A stretch of 64,000 nt of DNA from Chamaecyparis obtusa (lineage: Eukaryota > Streptophyta > Pinopsida > Cupressales > Cupressaceae): assembly GCA_027943335.1 (NCBI GenBank), contig BSBK01000762.1, forward strand, positions 1 to 64,000, written 5' to 3'. A program made the translations under genes and the position numbers. The notes beneath the pieces are model-generated. The model saw only the letters and a list, made by a program, of their open reading frames with translations, did no database searches and had not been told where the DNA came from. Below, piece by piece: positions 24,246 through 36,629 of the stretch. Positions within the stretch are counted from its first letter, which is position 1. Each line of letters starts with the position of its first letter.

Positions 24246-25300
24246 TCCATAACAAAGCACACTTGAACACTTTGCTTCTCTTACTCTTTACTCCTTATGT
24301 TGCTTTGTATTTTACAATGATGAGTAATATGCAAAGGGCTAAATAAAATGGTGATAGTAAATGGATTGTGGGAGTATAGACTATGCATGCGAATCATCCT
24401 AAAGTATTAAAATCACTTTTGAAAGTAAAGGGAGGTCGCCTACTAAAGCAAACAAGAATGAAGAAGGATTAAAATAAATATTAGGTTATAAAACAAAAAT
24501 TATTTGATTAATTAATTATGATATAAAATTTTATACATCAATAAAGTGTAGTTGTTTTACGAAATATCAATGTGGTAATTATGATATTTAGTTCTTTGAA
24601 TAAAGAATGGATGTCTTTGTAAATTTTTTTTTTAATTAAACTAACATGAACGATTAACGTTAGATATATTGCATAATGAATGACAAGTTGCAGATCTACA
24701 ATGAAGTCACAATAAATAAAAAAATATAGTCTTTTAATTTTAGACTCGTCTCTTTATCTAATTAGATTCTTTTTCTTAATAATGTGATTTTTATTATATT
24801 AAATTATTTTAGCTATCCATTTCAAATATTTACCATTTTTTATTTCATAATTAAAAAACATACATTTTACTCTTTTAAGTTTTTTTAGATCTCATCACTA
24901 TTAATTTATTTGATGTTGTTATTTTATTAGTTTCAATGATATATTTCTTATAAAATATATATACTAAATGCCTTTTAGTTTAGCAATGTGAATATTAATT
25001 AGTAGTGTGATTAGTAGTATGATGGTTTTCCATTAAATCAAGTGATTTTCAAGCTTGCTATCTAATTTTATAATGACTTTCTTTTTATGCAAGTATATAT
25101 CCAAGACAAATGTAGATTAGAAATACAATTAATGAAAATATTTCTATTATTTCATACTACCATGGTCTACCCAACAAGATATGACATACATCCATAGGCA
25201 TAATATCACAAAGAACTTCGTCATGATAATTTCCTATCTTTAATTTCACTAGGCATTTCTCACTTACTAGTACCTTATGATCATCCTTTATCCATGTAAT
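24246..25300. other. Intergenic AT-rich sequence, nothing recognised
   Basis: About 1 kb of AT-rich DNA between the gypsy 3' LTR and a minus-strand gypsy fragment. I see no frame of note, no LTR ends and no repeat shared with the rest of the window. Confidence 0.6.
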
Positions 25301-26700
25301 CTAACAGGGTTTTAGATGCTTCAATCTTTGCAACTTCAACTTTTTCACCAACTCCTCAGAGGATAGATTATCATAACTACCCCTGTCAATGATCACTTTC
25401 CAACATTTTCCTTCCACTTTACATCTTGTCTTGAACAAACTCTTTCTCAACAAATGGTCTCGATCCATCTCCTTGTGATAGAGGGATTTTCTCACCACCA
25501 GGGCTTCTTTATCGTTAGGTTGGTTCAAATATTTAGTAGGATCCTCTTCCTCATAATAATTTCTACCCTTACTCCCTACTTCTCACTTGTTTTTCCTTGG
25601 GTGCATTCAAAAGCTTAGCATCCTTCTCCTCCACACTTGAAATAGGTTCCTCTAAACACTCTTCTATCATCTCTCCTATAGCTACTTGATCCACTACCTT
25701 TGTGAAAATTTCTATCATCCCTTTGGTATGTATTTTCTTCCTTGTTTTTTATTTACTTTATTATGATCTACAAAAGTTATTCCTCCACTAGAAAGGGTTC
25801 TTCCACTATGAAATCTTCCACCTCTTCCTCTTTTCCTTTGTTCATGTCTTTTGTTCAACTTCTCCTCATCTTTTAGTGCATACTAATAAGCATCTTCCAC
25901 ACTCTGCAATTTAACCAGACTGATCTCATCTTATATAGATGTTCTCAAACTATTAAGGTACCTTACAACCCTTTTAGCATCGTTATTTGCATGACATGAC
26001 CTGATATCCAACCTATAAAATTCTTTGGTATAGTTCTTCACACTAAGATCTTTTTTCTACAAATTCTACAATTTCCTAAACAAACTTACTTGATTATCAA
26101 CTAGTAAGAACTTGGCCTTCAATTTGTTTATCATCCTATACCATGACCTGATTTTCTCCTTGCCTCTTCTTTATCTATTAATTTGCAAATGATCCCACCA
26201 TAAGGATTCATGATCTCTCAACTTTCTGTAGGCATATTTGACCTTCTTATCTTCACTTGTACACTCAAATTCAAAGTATATTTCTATGGGTGTGACCCAC
26301 TTTAGCAACTCATATGAATCTAACTTTCCATCATAATCAGGTGGATTAAAATGGAGATTTGTATTCACTTTGGTTATTCCTCTTTGGATTATTTCATCTC
26401 CATGATTGATTTCTAGTGCTTCTTCTTCCTCAAATTCTTCTTCATTTTCACTCACATCATCAATATGATGACCTCTCCTCTAGGACATTTCTATAGCTTC
26501 TAGCCTAGCTGTAATTCATCTTAGCATGTCCATCATTGTTGGATCCACATCTCTCTTTCTACAAACCATCGTGCACAAGTCCTCTATAGTTGCAGGTTAG
26601 ATCTTCACTCTGTCACCCCACAACAATCAATCTAAGGCTCTACAATGATTAGAAATAGAGGTCAACTTCCTTAAAGAACAAAAAATCACTTTGATACCAC
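25301..26700 (-). pseudogene. Second Ty3/gypsy fragment: PBS, gag and protease (minus strand)
   Basis: Reading right to left, a PBS-like TGGTATCAAAGT (complement of 26688-26699) is followed by gag. The gag has an acidic segment, then FNPPDYDGKLDSYELLKWV and YRKLRDHESLWWDHLQ, which match the retrotrans_gag domain of chromovirus-type gypsy elements. A degraded knuckle region (FKCGGEG...AFEC) lies near 25640. The protease segment reads FKTRCKVEGKCWKVIIDRGS, with the catalytic D-S/T-G replaced by D-R-G, then LVKKLKLQRLKHLKPC. The sequence ends at about 25301, so RT and integrase are lost. Stops and frame breaks show it is dead. Confidence 0.8.
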
Positions 26701-26702
26701 TT

Positions 26703-27564
26703 GACACAACCAATAATAAGAGGGACCTTAATGAGATCAGTCCAATCCTTGCAACAAGAGTAACACAATGGAAACAACAAAGAACAATTCAGGGAAATGT
26801 CAGATTAACCTTCACATTAACATGAATTCAATTACAATGGACTTGCAACATGTAGTCTAACATGCCAGGCATATTAGCTTGATTATACAAAGAAAATCCT
26901 ATCTTTCAACCTTCAAGAAGTTATCTTATTGTCCATAACTACTAAAAATGCCTCTAAGGATCAATTACAATAGCTTATAAAGCCTTTTCAAGCATCAAGT
27001 CATCTTTAACAAGATTACATTCTCCAAGAACATGAAAACATATTGCAAATAAAAGTCAGGACCCAAATCACAAGGATCTCCCACACAAAGATGAAACATA
27101 ATGTGTGATCTAAAACTTGAGTTGGCCATAAGAGTAGCAACATTGTGAAATGATTTGTGAAACTTCACCGATCGGGAAATTCCTTTGCAAGATTAGAAAA
27201 CTCCATCTGGTCATTAGAGCATGAAGAACACATAAAACTTGCCAATAACCCACAAGATCTCAATTGTGAAAAAACCCTTTGAGGTGCAAACCTAGGCGAA
27301 TGTGCAACATAATGCCAGGAACACTCCATGAAATGTGCAACACAAACTAATCCAAACCAAAGGAACACTAAAAGAAACATATAGACTAAACAATCTGGAA
27401 AACAAAAAACAAATATTTTTGCTTGATGCAAGATTGTGAAGAAACCCAAGATGCTCCTACATCAAAATGGTAACACAACACATATGTAGGCTAAAAGATG
27501 ACTGAAGAGGATAAATAATAAAGGAAAATGCCTAGAAATAGGGGCTCACATAAATATTTGGTGA
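26703..27564 (-). repeat. Probable LTR of the minus-strand gypsy fragment (outer end unsure)
   Basis: Beyond the PBS on the minus strand, the sequence ends ...GGTTGTGTCA, giving the CA of an LTR 3' end two bases before the PBS. On the plus strand this is TGACACAACC at 26703. The region to about 27564 has no coding content and fits an LTR in size. No second copy exists in the window, so the outer boundary is a guess. Confidence 0.45.
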
Positions 27565-27799
27565 TTTTTTTTCCTATTAAGATAGTATATCAAGTACATT
27601 CATATCAAAATTTGAAGAATTCTGATAAGCACAACTTAACTTTCAAAAGACCAGTCTCTAAACTCAGAAAGTTGATTGTCTAAAACTAGAGTATCTCAAA
27701 AAATATTACATGCTTGATTTACAAGTTTAAACAAAAAAGCATTAACTATTCAAAGGCATAACTTTACTCCCATTAACCAACAATGTTATTGTTGCATTC

Positions 27800-30788
27800 G
27801 GCCTTGTCACTTTCAAAGGCTCTTAAAGGAGGATCAATGTCAGCTGGGGGGGCAGTCACCAATATCAACCCAGCCAAGCTTGACCAATTCTTTTTGTTTT
27901 CTTATGTTCTCATTCTCCTTTTATGTGTTGGTGTTCTTCTCTTTAAAAACCTTCATGAGGTTAGCTCATTCTTCTTCATTCAAAAAGTCTACATATTAAT
28001 CAAATAGTGTGCTAACTATATGTCTTCTTTATAAAAAATCATGGCACCTTCATGAACCAGGATTAAGAACCTGTCTTTGGGCACTTCAATGATAGCTAGA
28101 ACCTATTGCATGATATAATAGTGGGTGAGTTTAATATTAAACTCAGTAGGAATTATCCTACTATTTTGAAAAATATCATCGGTCCTTTTCTTCCATAAAA
28201 GCCATAGGATTTCAGTAGAAAGAACCATCCAGAATTTATTAAGCTTAAAATAAAAAACTTTAACAAAACCTACAAGCAACTCCTACCATGAAGGAGTAGG
28301 TCTAGAGTTCCAAGAAAGAGGTCTACCAAAAAATAAAGACTAAATGGTATGAGAAAAAGAGCAATTGAAAAAAAGGTGCTCAAAGGTTTCAATACAATCA
28401 CAAATGTTGCACATAATAGGCTCAATACCAACAAGAGAGAGAGCCAGAACCAATAGAAAAAATTTAAAGCAAAATGATCCAGTGAAAATAGGAATTTTTA
28501 GGTTCCAAAGAAGAGTGCCACATAAAATCAAGGATAAACTATCATCTAGAGATTGTCCAGCTAATACCCCAAGTGTGATTAATCCAATTGAAAATACTCA
28601 TATCATCTTTAAGCATATTATAAATCTATTTTGTTGTGATATTAAACAAAGAAGAGCCATCCACCCATTTAACATTCCTTAAAGAGTGTTTACTGTCCAA
28701 AATCTTCCTAGGGAAAAAAATACCAATAGCTTTTTGAATCAAAGTGTAAGTGTTTTTGAGAATACATAATATAAAAATTCCTCCTTAACTCCTCCCAAGT
28801 ACCCATTTGGTTGTCAATCAAGAGATCATAAATATGTGTCAGCCTTTTTTATTCCACCCCTTAGCAGAGCAGCTCTAGGTCAAAGCCAAAGGTTTATTGT
28901 TATAATAAATCCCCCACCAAATAGATCTATTAGAAATTGAGAAAAGAGGTTGACCATCTATTGCATTCTTAGAGAAAAGAAGCCCCCTCACCTGAGTCCA
29001 AGCCTTCCACAAGGTAACAAAAATCTTTGACCCAAAAACTTTCATATCCATATCCTCGAAGATAATATCACAAAATGGTACATTCCTCCAATACTTGCCT
29101 TTTTAAATGATATACTTATTAATATTATTCCCGACCAATATCTTCTAAGGCTCATCACCTTGGATTGCATTCAATATTCACTTGGAATCCAGGGCAATGC
29201 CACGAGTGTTCAAATCCTTAATCCCCAGACCACCCAAGCTCTAGGGTCTGCAACACAATTCCCATTTTACACAATGTCTTCTTTTTCCTCAACCTATCTG
29301 ACCTCAAAAAGTCCTTGAGAGTTTTCTCAAGATGATTAGACTGATATTTGGCAAAAGGCCATGAGGAAGAGTAGTAAATTGCATGAGAAGATAGCACTTT
29401 TTGGACAATTTGAACCCTGCCATCCAAGGATAACTGATGTGTCTGCCATTTCAAATTATCTTTCTCAATGTTACTAATGAGTCATTCCCACATGTCCTTA
29501 GTTGAGGGATCAATAGCAAAGGGAATCCCTAAGTACCTAGTTATGGCATTTGGATCACTCCATAACTAGCCTTTATGGGTGAGCCATCCCAAGGCCTCAT
29601 GACTCTAGCCAATAACAATTGATTTATGAGGGGTCACCTTGGAGCTAGAGGCCAAACAAAAGAAATGTAGTCTATACAAGACATTATCAAAAAAATTCTC
29701 CTCAAGTTAAAGAAATAATATAGTATCATCTGTGAACTAAGCATCAATCAATTCATCATTATTAGGAAGAGTAATACCTTTCACAAGGGGGGCCCAATTT
29801 AGAAGCTTTGAGAATATAAAACAATGCATCTACAACCAGAACAAATAGGCTTGGGGCTATAGGACAACCCTATCTTATAGATATGTTAAGTTGAATGGGG
29901 CTAGAAAGAACATGATTAATATCAATCACAGTAGATGCATCATTGAAAAGGATAGAGATCCATTTTCAAAAGTATTTAGGAAAACCAAAGGCTTCCAATG
30001 TATTGAGAACAAAGATAAATTCAATTCTATCGTAGGCCTTTTAAAAATCCAAGAGGATCATTGCAACCTCTTGTCCATCAGATTTTACCCAATGCATGGC
30101 CTCCCAACTGGCGCTCAAATTTTCCAAGATATACATCCCCTTAATGAAGCCAGTTTTTGTTACAGAGATGATATTACTTAGCAAGCTAGACAACCTCCTA
30201 GCAAGCACTTTGACAATGATTTTGTAGGATAAAATTAGGAGTGTAATAGGGAACCAATTCTTAACCCATCTTTTGTCCCCTATTTTAGGAAGCAATTTAA
30301 TCTCACATATGTTAATATCTCCCCCCCCAAGGATCCTCTCTCATAGGAATCTTCATATAGAGACAATAATTCATAACTAATCCAATCACATTTTTCCTTA
30401 TATAATTCAACAAGCAAACCATCCAACCTAGGGGATTTCCCATTAGCTATGGATCTGATTGCCTCCTCAACTTCTGCCAACTTAATATTTTGGTTCAACA
30501 CCTTCGCCTCATCTTTGGAGACCTTTCTAGGAATCATCTTGATGCATTTTTCTAGAGCTCCTTAATTACAATGACTATGTTTGGAAAAGAAAAGCTCATA
30601 TTAGAAGTAAAAAAAAGCAGTTCTAATTTGATACTCATCTTTAGACACACCATTATCACCCTGAATTTCCCCAGTAAGCTCCCTCTTTTTCTTGGTTCTA
30701 ATCATGTTAAAGAAGTACTTTGAACCTCTGTCACCTTCCTACAACCAATTCATTCTAGCTTAGATATTCTTCCCTTAAATTTCATGAT
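27800..30788 (-). pseudogene. LINE A, downstream part: reverse transcriptase and C-terminal domain
   Basis: L1-like ORF2 on the minus strand, read from 30788 down. Recognised in order: the VEEAIRSIANGKSPRLDG entry motif, the core with NWFPITLLILSYKIIVKVLARR and TKTGFIKGMYILENLSASWE, and the catalytic box FTDD (29725-29736). Then come the thumb-like MKWQTHQLSLDGRVQIVQKV and the zf-RVT cysteine region MCNICDCIETFEHLFF (about 28380-28430). Coding similarity to LINE B continues to about 28020. Frame breaks occur between all pieces. The 3' end is uncertain; a T8 run at 27565-27572 could be its poly(A). The upstream half lies at 36630-39600, beyond the inserted LINE B. Confidence 0.85.
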
Positions 30789-30799
30789 TATGTATCCTT
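30789..30799. repeat. Target-site duplication of LINE B (left copy)
   Basis: TATGTATCCTT here matches TATGCATCCTT at 36619-36629, right after the poly(A). There is one C/T difference in 11 bp. Joining the two sides restores LINE A between its endonuclease and RT regions. Confidence 0.88.
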
Positions 30800-31072
30800 A
30801 TGGAAAGAAAAAAGTTTGAGGAGTGCTCTGCAAGTGGGCACCTTTCCCCATGTGCTTCGTGTCCCTTCCTACAGGCATTCATCCTATTTTGGTGGCCTTG
30901 TTGTGCTTTGTGTTTTCTTCGTGGCATCTTGTCCTTTGGTTTCATTAGGTTTTTTTGGTCTTTTGCCTTTGTGTTTTATTTATGTGTTTGGTCTCATGTT
31001 TTACTTTTTTAGGCTCCCATGTATGCTTTCTTCTCTTTGATTTGTGCCGCTTAGGGCTCGATCATTCGAGTC

Positions 31073-32629
31073 ATGGGCATGGGAGGTTTCATGGATGATG
31101 TCATCGACAAGCAGGGAGAGAAGGATGGTTCCAATCATAACAAGGAGAGGTAGGGTGATTCTGATTCAAAGAATGATGGTGGTTGTGGTGATCGTGGTGT
31201 TGGAGGCTTTAAGCCCTCATTCAAAGTAGTGGTGGTTTATGGGCCTACTGCCAAATGCCCAGATTTTGCGTTCTTTGAGTGTGTGTCTGTCGAGGATTAT
31301 GTGGCAAGCTGAGGAAGCTCTCCCAACCCCCATGGAAATTGACAAGGAGTCGATAATGTCTTAGGTAGTCCCAATGATGCCCTTGGAGGAAAAGTTAAGG
31401 CTCTGAACCTTGTTGGTAGCACTCTTTCTCTATCTTTGAATATTGACATGGTGAATGCTATTAAAGATGAACAATATAGACTTAAAAATGTTGTCATCTT
31501 ATTTATGTGTATGGATATTAAATTTCTCCCCGCACGTAAGTTTCTTGATGACTAGATAAACAATGTTTGGGGTAAAAAAGTTGGCATTGTTGTTAGTTTC
31601 AGTAGGATGATCCAAAAAGGATTGTTTGTGGTGTTCTTCAAGAATCATGTAATGCAAGAAAAATTTATTAGTAAAAGTTTTTGGAATGTTGGGAAAACAA
31701 TGTTTAGAGCCTTACCTTGTTCCCTAAAAGGGAATCTTGATGATGTTGTCTCACAGGCCTCCCCATTTTGGATGGAAATCTTAGGAGTTCAACCTAAATT
31801 TTGGCCCTTCTTGCCACACATTCTTAAACCCCTTGGGTCTGTTCTAAAAATTAAAGAAACCAAAATTACCCTTCCCCATCTTAATGCCCATGTTCTGCTA
31901 GCTCCAACCCTAGGGGTCTCCTTTCCTGACAATATTTCTTTAAAGTTTGAGAATGAATTTTTCATTTGGAAGGTAGTTAGACTTGGTGATATTGGAGCAT
32001 GCTTCCTTTGCAAGTTGAATGGTCACAATAAGAAAGATTGTCCATTTCTTAAGAACATCTCTAAAGATTTTCAAGCTGCTAATCCTAAAGGCAGCATTCA
32101 AAACCCTATCCATGTTAATAATATTGTTGATACCTAGGCCGATTATTTTGTTACTCTAAATAATCCTCTATTTGAGGGGGATTATGAGGTTAGACCTACT
32201 GCTAATCCTGAACCCATAGATAAGATTTTTGCTACCCCTCAGTATATCTCAGTCCCTAGGGAAAATGATATTGATGTTAATAACAATAAGAAAAATGCCC
32301 AACATATTGTATTGGAAATGATTAAATCCGCTGCTAAGGAAGCTAATTCTGCTTTAATCCCCATATCCCCTCTGGCACATAGGGATGACTCCATAGTGGC
32401 CACACCTTTACCACAGAGTAGTGAGACTCAAATTGAGGTTGAAACCAATGTTGATACAACACTTACCAATGAGGGATTCACATAAGTCCTATCTAAGAAA
32501 AAGAAAAGGAAAACATATAACATAAGCAATAGCCTGAAGAATAAGGAAAGAACTAATAAGAATAAAGGGAATGAGATTCTGAATTATTTTTCTAGGTTAT
32601 GCAAGATCACCACACCCTCTAACTGTTAA
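31073..32629 (+). pseudogene. LINE B ORF1 (RNA-binding, CCHC knuckle)
   Basis: Single frame from ATG 31073 to TAA 32627, about 518 codons, with several stops, for example the TAG at 32135-32137. The clean middle (31607-32137) carries the conserved plant-LINE ORF1 fold (DUF4283-like): FSRMIQKGLFVVFFKNHVMQ, FWPFLPHILKPLGSVLKI, ITLPHLNAHVLLA. It is followed by the knuckle CFLCKLNGHNKKDC, an intact CX2CX4HX4C. The C-terminal part is polar and ends in Lys-rich KKKKRKTY. ORF1 coats the element RNA for retrotransposition. The homologous ORF1 of LINE A (37775-39330) has the same block order but has lost the last knuckle cysteine. Confidence 0.85.
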
Positions 32630-32631
32630 TA

Positions 32632-35600
32632 ATGAAAGTAAAAATTCATAGCTAGAATGTTAGAGGATTGGAAATGATAGATAGTAAGTATATTTTTAGA
32701 AGATGGTGTAATAACATTAAAGGAAGGACATTATTTGTTTGCAAGAGATTAAAACTATTGGATACCAAGCTTTTAATGTGCTGAAATTCATATGGGGCAA
32801 TTCTAAATGCTACGATTCTGAACATGATAGAGGCAAGGGGGTATAGCAACCATTATCAACCCTACACAGAGTGACAAAATCATTGCTAATGGGGCGTCAC
32901 CCTGCAACAGGGCATTATGGATTACTCTCAAGTATAAAGATAAAATTATAGGGGTCTGTAATATCTATGCCTCAAATGATTATAGGGAAAGAGCCAATTT
33001 GTGGGAATGGCTATCAGTTAATATTCCCAATGCAACATGGACCTTTGTTGGTGACTTTAAAATGATTTAATGCCCTACGAATAAGTCTGGAGGAGGGAGA
33101 TTTCAATGGAAAGGAAATGAACACTTCTTCTAGACTAGGTTTAAAAGATATTTTCAATAGAGGGACTCAAAGGCAGCCATGAAGGAGTGTGGTTCACTTG
33201 GTGTAACAATCAGGCTAATAAGTCCAAAATATACTGCAGACTTGATAGCGTATACATTAACAAACATGAACTTGATATGATCCGCAACATAGGACACTAC
33301 CCCATTAGTGTCATTCCTACAAGCATGTCTGATCATTCTCCCATCTATTTTTGTATTTGTCTTAAAAATCAAGGAAATCAATCCAATAATAACTCCAAGA
33401 GACATTTGTTTAAATTGAATATCTCCCTTCTTATCAATGAAGATAATTTGGATTCCCTCAGGATGACTACTATCCTCTCCAATTTTTGGTCTACAGACTC
33501 CTCACCTATTGATAAGTGGAATCAGTTAATAGACTCTTGAAGGAAATTGTCTCAAACTATAGGAACCAAAAAAGGCCAAAGAAAATAATTTTGAAGAAAG
33601 ATCCATCAACTACAATCTCTTGAAAACTGAGATAGAGCTCCAAAACAAAGGGAGTGATGAGGCGCTAGAAAGAGAATTGATTGATACAAAAGGAAAACTT
33701 AGAACTATTCAGCAATACAAAATTTAGGGTCATAAAGTTAGAGCTAAGGCCAACTAGATCAAAGAAGGTGATAGGGGATCTAAGTACTTCTTCAATATCA
33801 TAAGAGCTAAACAATTTAGAAAGGAAATCAATGGTATTCAAACTGAGGAGGGGTTCACCACCAATAATTAGGAGATCATGACAACTTTTGAGGAATTCTA
33901 TAAAAAACTTTTCACATTTGAGCATAATGAAGGCAACTAGCTATGTATGGAACACTGCATTAGTATCATTCCTAATAAGGTCAATAAGAAACAAGGAGAT
34001 ATGTTGGGAAAATAAATTTCCATTCAAGAGATTGAAGATGCCATAGGATCACTTGCTAATGGGAAATCCCCGGGCATTGATGTCCTACTGACTGAATTCT
34101 ATAAAGCCAACAAGGACTGGATCTCTATTGAAATTTTTGAATTATATAGATTTGATTTTGATAATGGGACCTTGGGAGAAAATGACAACAAAGGGCTAAT
34201 AAAGCTTCTCCCTAAGGAAGGAGATAAAACCCAAGTTAGAAAATAGAGATCAATCACTCTATTAAACATCTCTTATAAAGTGATAGCTAAACTACTTGCT
34301 AGAAGGATTGTTGAGGTTTTAAATGACATTATATTTGTAACTCAGATAGGTTTTATCAAAGGTAGATTTATCTTAGAGAATCTAATTACTAGTTGGGAAG
34401 CAATGCATTGGGCAAAGGCAGATAACCAAAATGTGGCTATGATTCTTCTAGACTTTGAAAAGGCATATGATAGAAGTGAGTGGCACTTTGTGCTTGCTAT
34501 GCTAAAACAGTTTGGCTTCCTAGAATATTTTTGCAACTGGGTAAAGATTTTGTTTAAAGACTCTAATATAGTTATTGAGATTAATGGAGAACTTTCTGAC
34601 CCTATCCCCTTGGGTAGATCCATCAGATAGGGATGCCCTCTAGCCCCTGCCCTTTATGTGATTGTTGTTGATGCTATGACATACATTCTTAAAGCTACTG
34701 AATTTGGTCCTCCTATCAAATGTATCTCCCTTCCTAATGAATAAGAACTACTCATTGAGCAATTTGTAGATGATACAACTCTTTTTGTTGAACTCTCTGA
34801 ATTATATTTTGATAGGTTTGTCTGTAGAATCCAGCTATTTTGTGAAGCATTTGGTGCTAAGATAGCCCCACATAAATCTATTATTCTTGGTTGGGACAAC
34901 ACCCCTCCCCCTTGGCTTGGTGACAAAGGGTGGCAATGGTTTGGGCCTAACTTCATTATCAAATACTTGACACATTTTTCCCTTGATCCTTCACTTAATG
35001 AAATGTAGAATTGGATTTTTAAGAAAATTGAAAAAAAGCACATAAAATGGAAAACTCATATGCTATCTCTAGCAGGAATATTATAGGTAGTTCAAAAGGT
35101 ATTATCATCTCATGCCATTTATTCAACTTGGTTGTTTACTAATGACCAAACAAATAAGCTTGAAAAGATTCTAAGAGATGTTCTATGGTTAGATAGATCC
35201 TTACTTTGCAGTACTAGACAGATCAATCTGGTGGGGTATATACCTTAATGATAAACCCCTTGCCCTCACTCAATGTTGTTCAACTAAGAGCTGGAATAAC
35301 AAAGGTATCTCCCTCATTAGTGATATATAGGTTGATAACATAATCTCCTCCTGGGTAGAATTAAGCAACAAATTTGATATTCCTCCCTCTCAAAGAAAAA
35401 ATTATACTCTCATTACAAAGGTAGTGGGTAATTGGTTTCCTAGATTGTGCATTGATTCTATTCAAAACCCTCCATACATTAAATGGAATGATGGTAATCT
35501 TCTTGGTAATTTTTCTTGCAAGCAAATTTATAAAATGCTTAGTAACAAAGACAATATCTTCAATGAAATTAACCAAGCCTGGGGCTTGAACTGGTCATGC

Positions 35601-36384
35601 AATAAGTGGCATTTAATCTTTGATTTGTTATGGCATTCTCATGTTGAGCCCAAAAAAGTTTGTTTTAAGTGGATTTTTCTATTGAAAAAGCATGCTATTA
35701 GTTCTTTTGTGTCTCAAGGTTCAAAAAACACCATTCTTTGTTCTGTATGCAATTGTGTTGAGTCACATGAGCATCTTTTCTTTGAATGTTAGTGGGTTGT
35801 CAATATCTGGTCTTCTTTTTTTGATTGTAAGGTTTTGGGGAATTTTGCTTTGAGTCTATCTTGGCATGAAATTTTGGTCAGTTATGTGGAGACTTTTGGT
35901 AGCAAGCTTAATGACTTTTGGCTTACCTTTACTACTAAAGTTTCTATGGCTTATTTGGAAACATAGAAATGAAGACATCTTCCAAGCAAAGAGGAGGGTC
36001 CTTATTGAGTTTAATTCTAAACTCACATATTTCAATATCTTGTCTTAGGTTAATGCTACCATCCAAAGCTCAAGAGAAAGATTCCAAACTCTAGTAAAGG
36101 AAGGGGCTACAGTTCTGTTTGCAAAAGATATCTAGAGTATAACTATCCTTGAACAAACAAATAGAGAGATTAAAAGAACTGAAGAACACATTGGCAATGA
36201 TCCCTCCAACCCTAGCAACCAAGGAACTTTACAGCCACAAGACCTTAATGATAGAGACAAGAGGAATGAGCTAGATAACAATACTGATGATGGAAACATT
36301 GATAACAATGAAGAGCAATGGAGATCCAATGAGTACAACCCAAGGAACAGTGAAGAGGGCTGGCAGGAGAAAGGATGGGACTGA
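32632..36384 (+). pseudogene. LINE B ORF2 (endonuclease, reverse transcriptase, zf-RVT)
   Basis: ORF2 starts at ATG 32632, two bases after the ORF1 stop. Its first residues follow the L1 endonuclease start (MKVKIHS, then a stop where Trp is expected, then NVRG). The endonuclease block has GDFKMI in place of GDFNM and, at 33187-33400, TWCNNQANKSKIYCRLDSVY and SDHSPI. RT motifs: LLNISYKVIAKLLARR, GFIKGRFILENLITSWEAMH, VAMILLDFEKAYDRSEW and FVDD (34763-34774). The C-terminal zf-RVT (about 35630-35792) has CSVCNCVESHEHLFF. The end is TGA 36382-36384. Frame changes between 33540, 34280, 35424 and 35866 and about a dozen stops abolish function. Confidence 0.9.
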
Positions 36385-36618
36385 TACGTCCAAGTCTGTT
36401 GAACCCTATTTTGTTAATAGTGCCTACCCTTCAGAAAGGATTTTGTAATGTAATATTTATAGTTTAGTTTAGTCCATAAAATGTTTGGTTGTCGATCTTT
36501 TGTAATTCTGGTAGATACTCGACATATAAGTCTTGTGTAAAGTTTTGACAGCCAATCTAATTCTGGTTGTGACTCTTAGTTGTACTCACTTGACTCTATA
36601 TTTTCAATAGAAAAAAAA
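36385..36618 (+). other. LINE B 3' UTR and poly(A)
   Basis: Non-coding tail with several TTTTGTAAT-type words, ending CAATAG then eight A residues at 36611-36618, which directly meet the right target copy (36619-36629). The short tail suggests erosion since insertion. Confidence 0.85.
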
Positions 36619-36629
36619 TATGCATCCTT

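Larger units (their letters stand above)
30800..36618 (+). mobile_element. LINE B: near full-length L1-like element (plus strand)
   Basis: About 5.8 kb: GC-richer 5' leader (30800-31072), ORF1 (31073-32629), ORF2 (32632-36384), a 226-bp 3' UTR and an A8 tail (36611-36618). It is bounded by an 11-bp target duplication and inserted head-on into the related LINE A. Its protein order (RNA-binding ORF1 with CCHC knuckle; ORF2 with endonuclease, RT and zf-RVT) is that of plant L1-clade LINEs. Many stops and frameshifts make it inactive. Confidence 0.92.
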
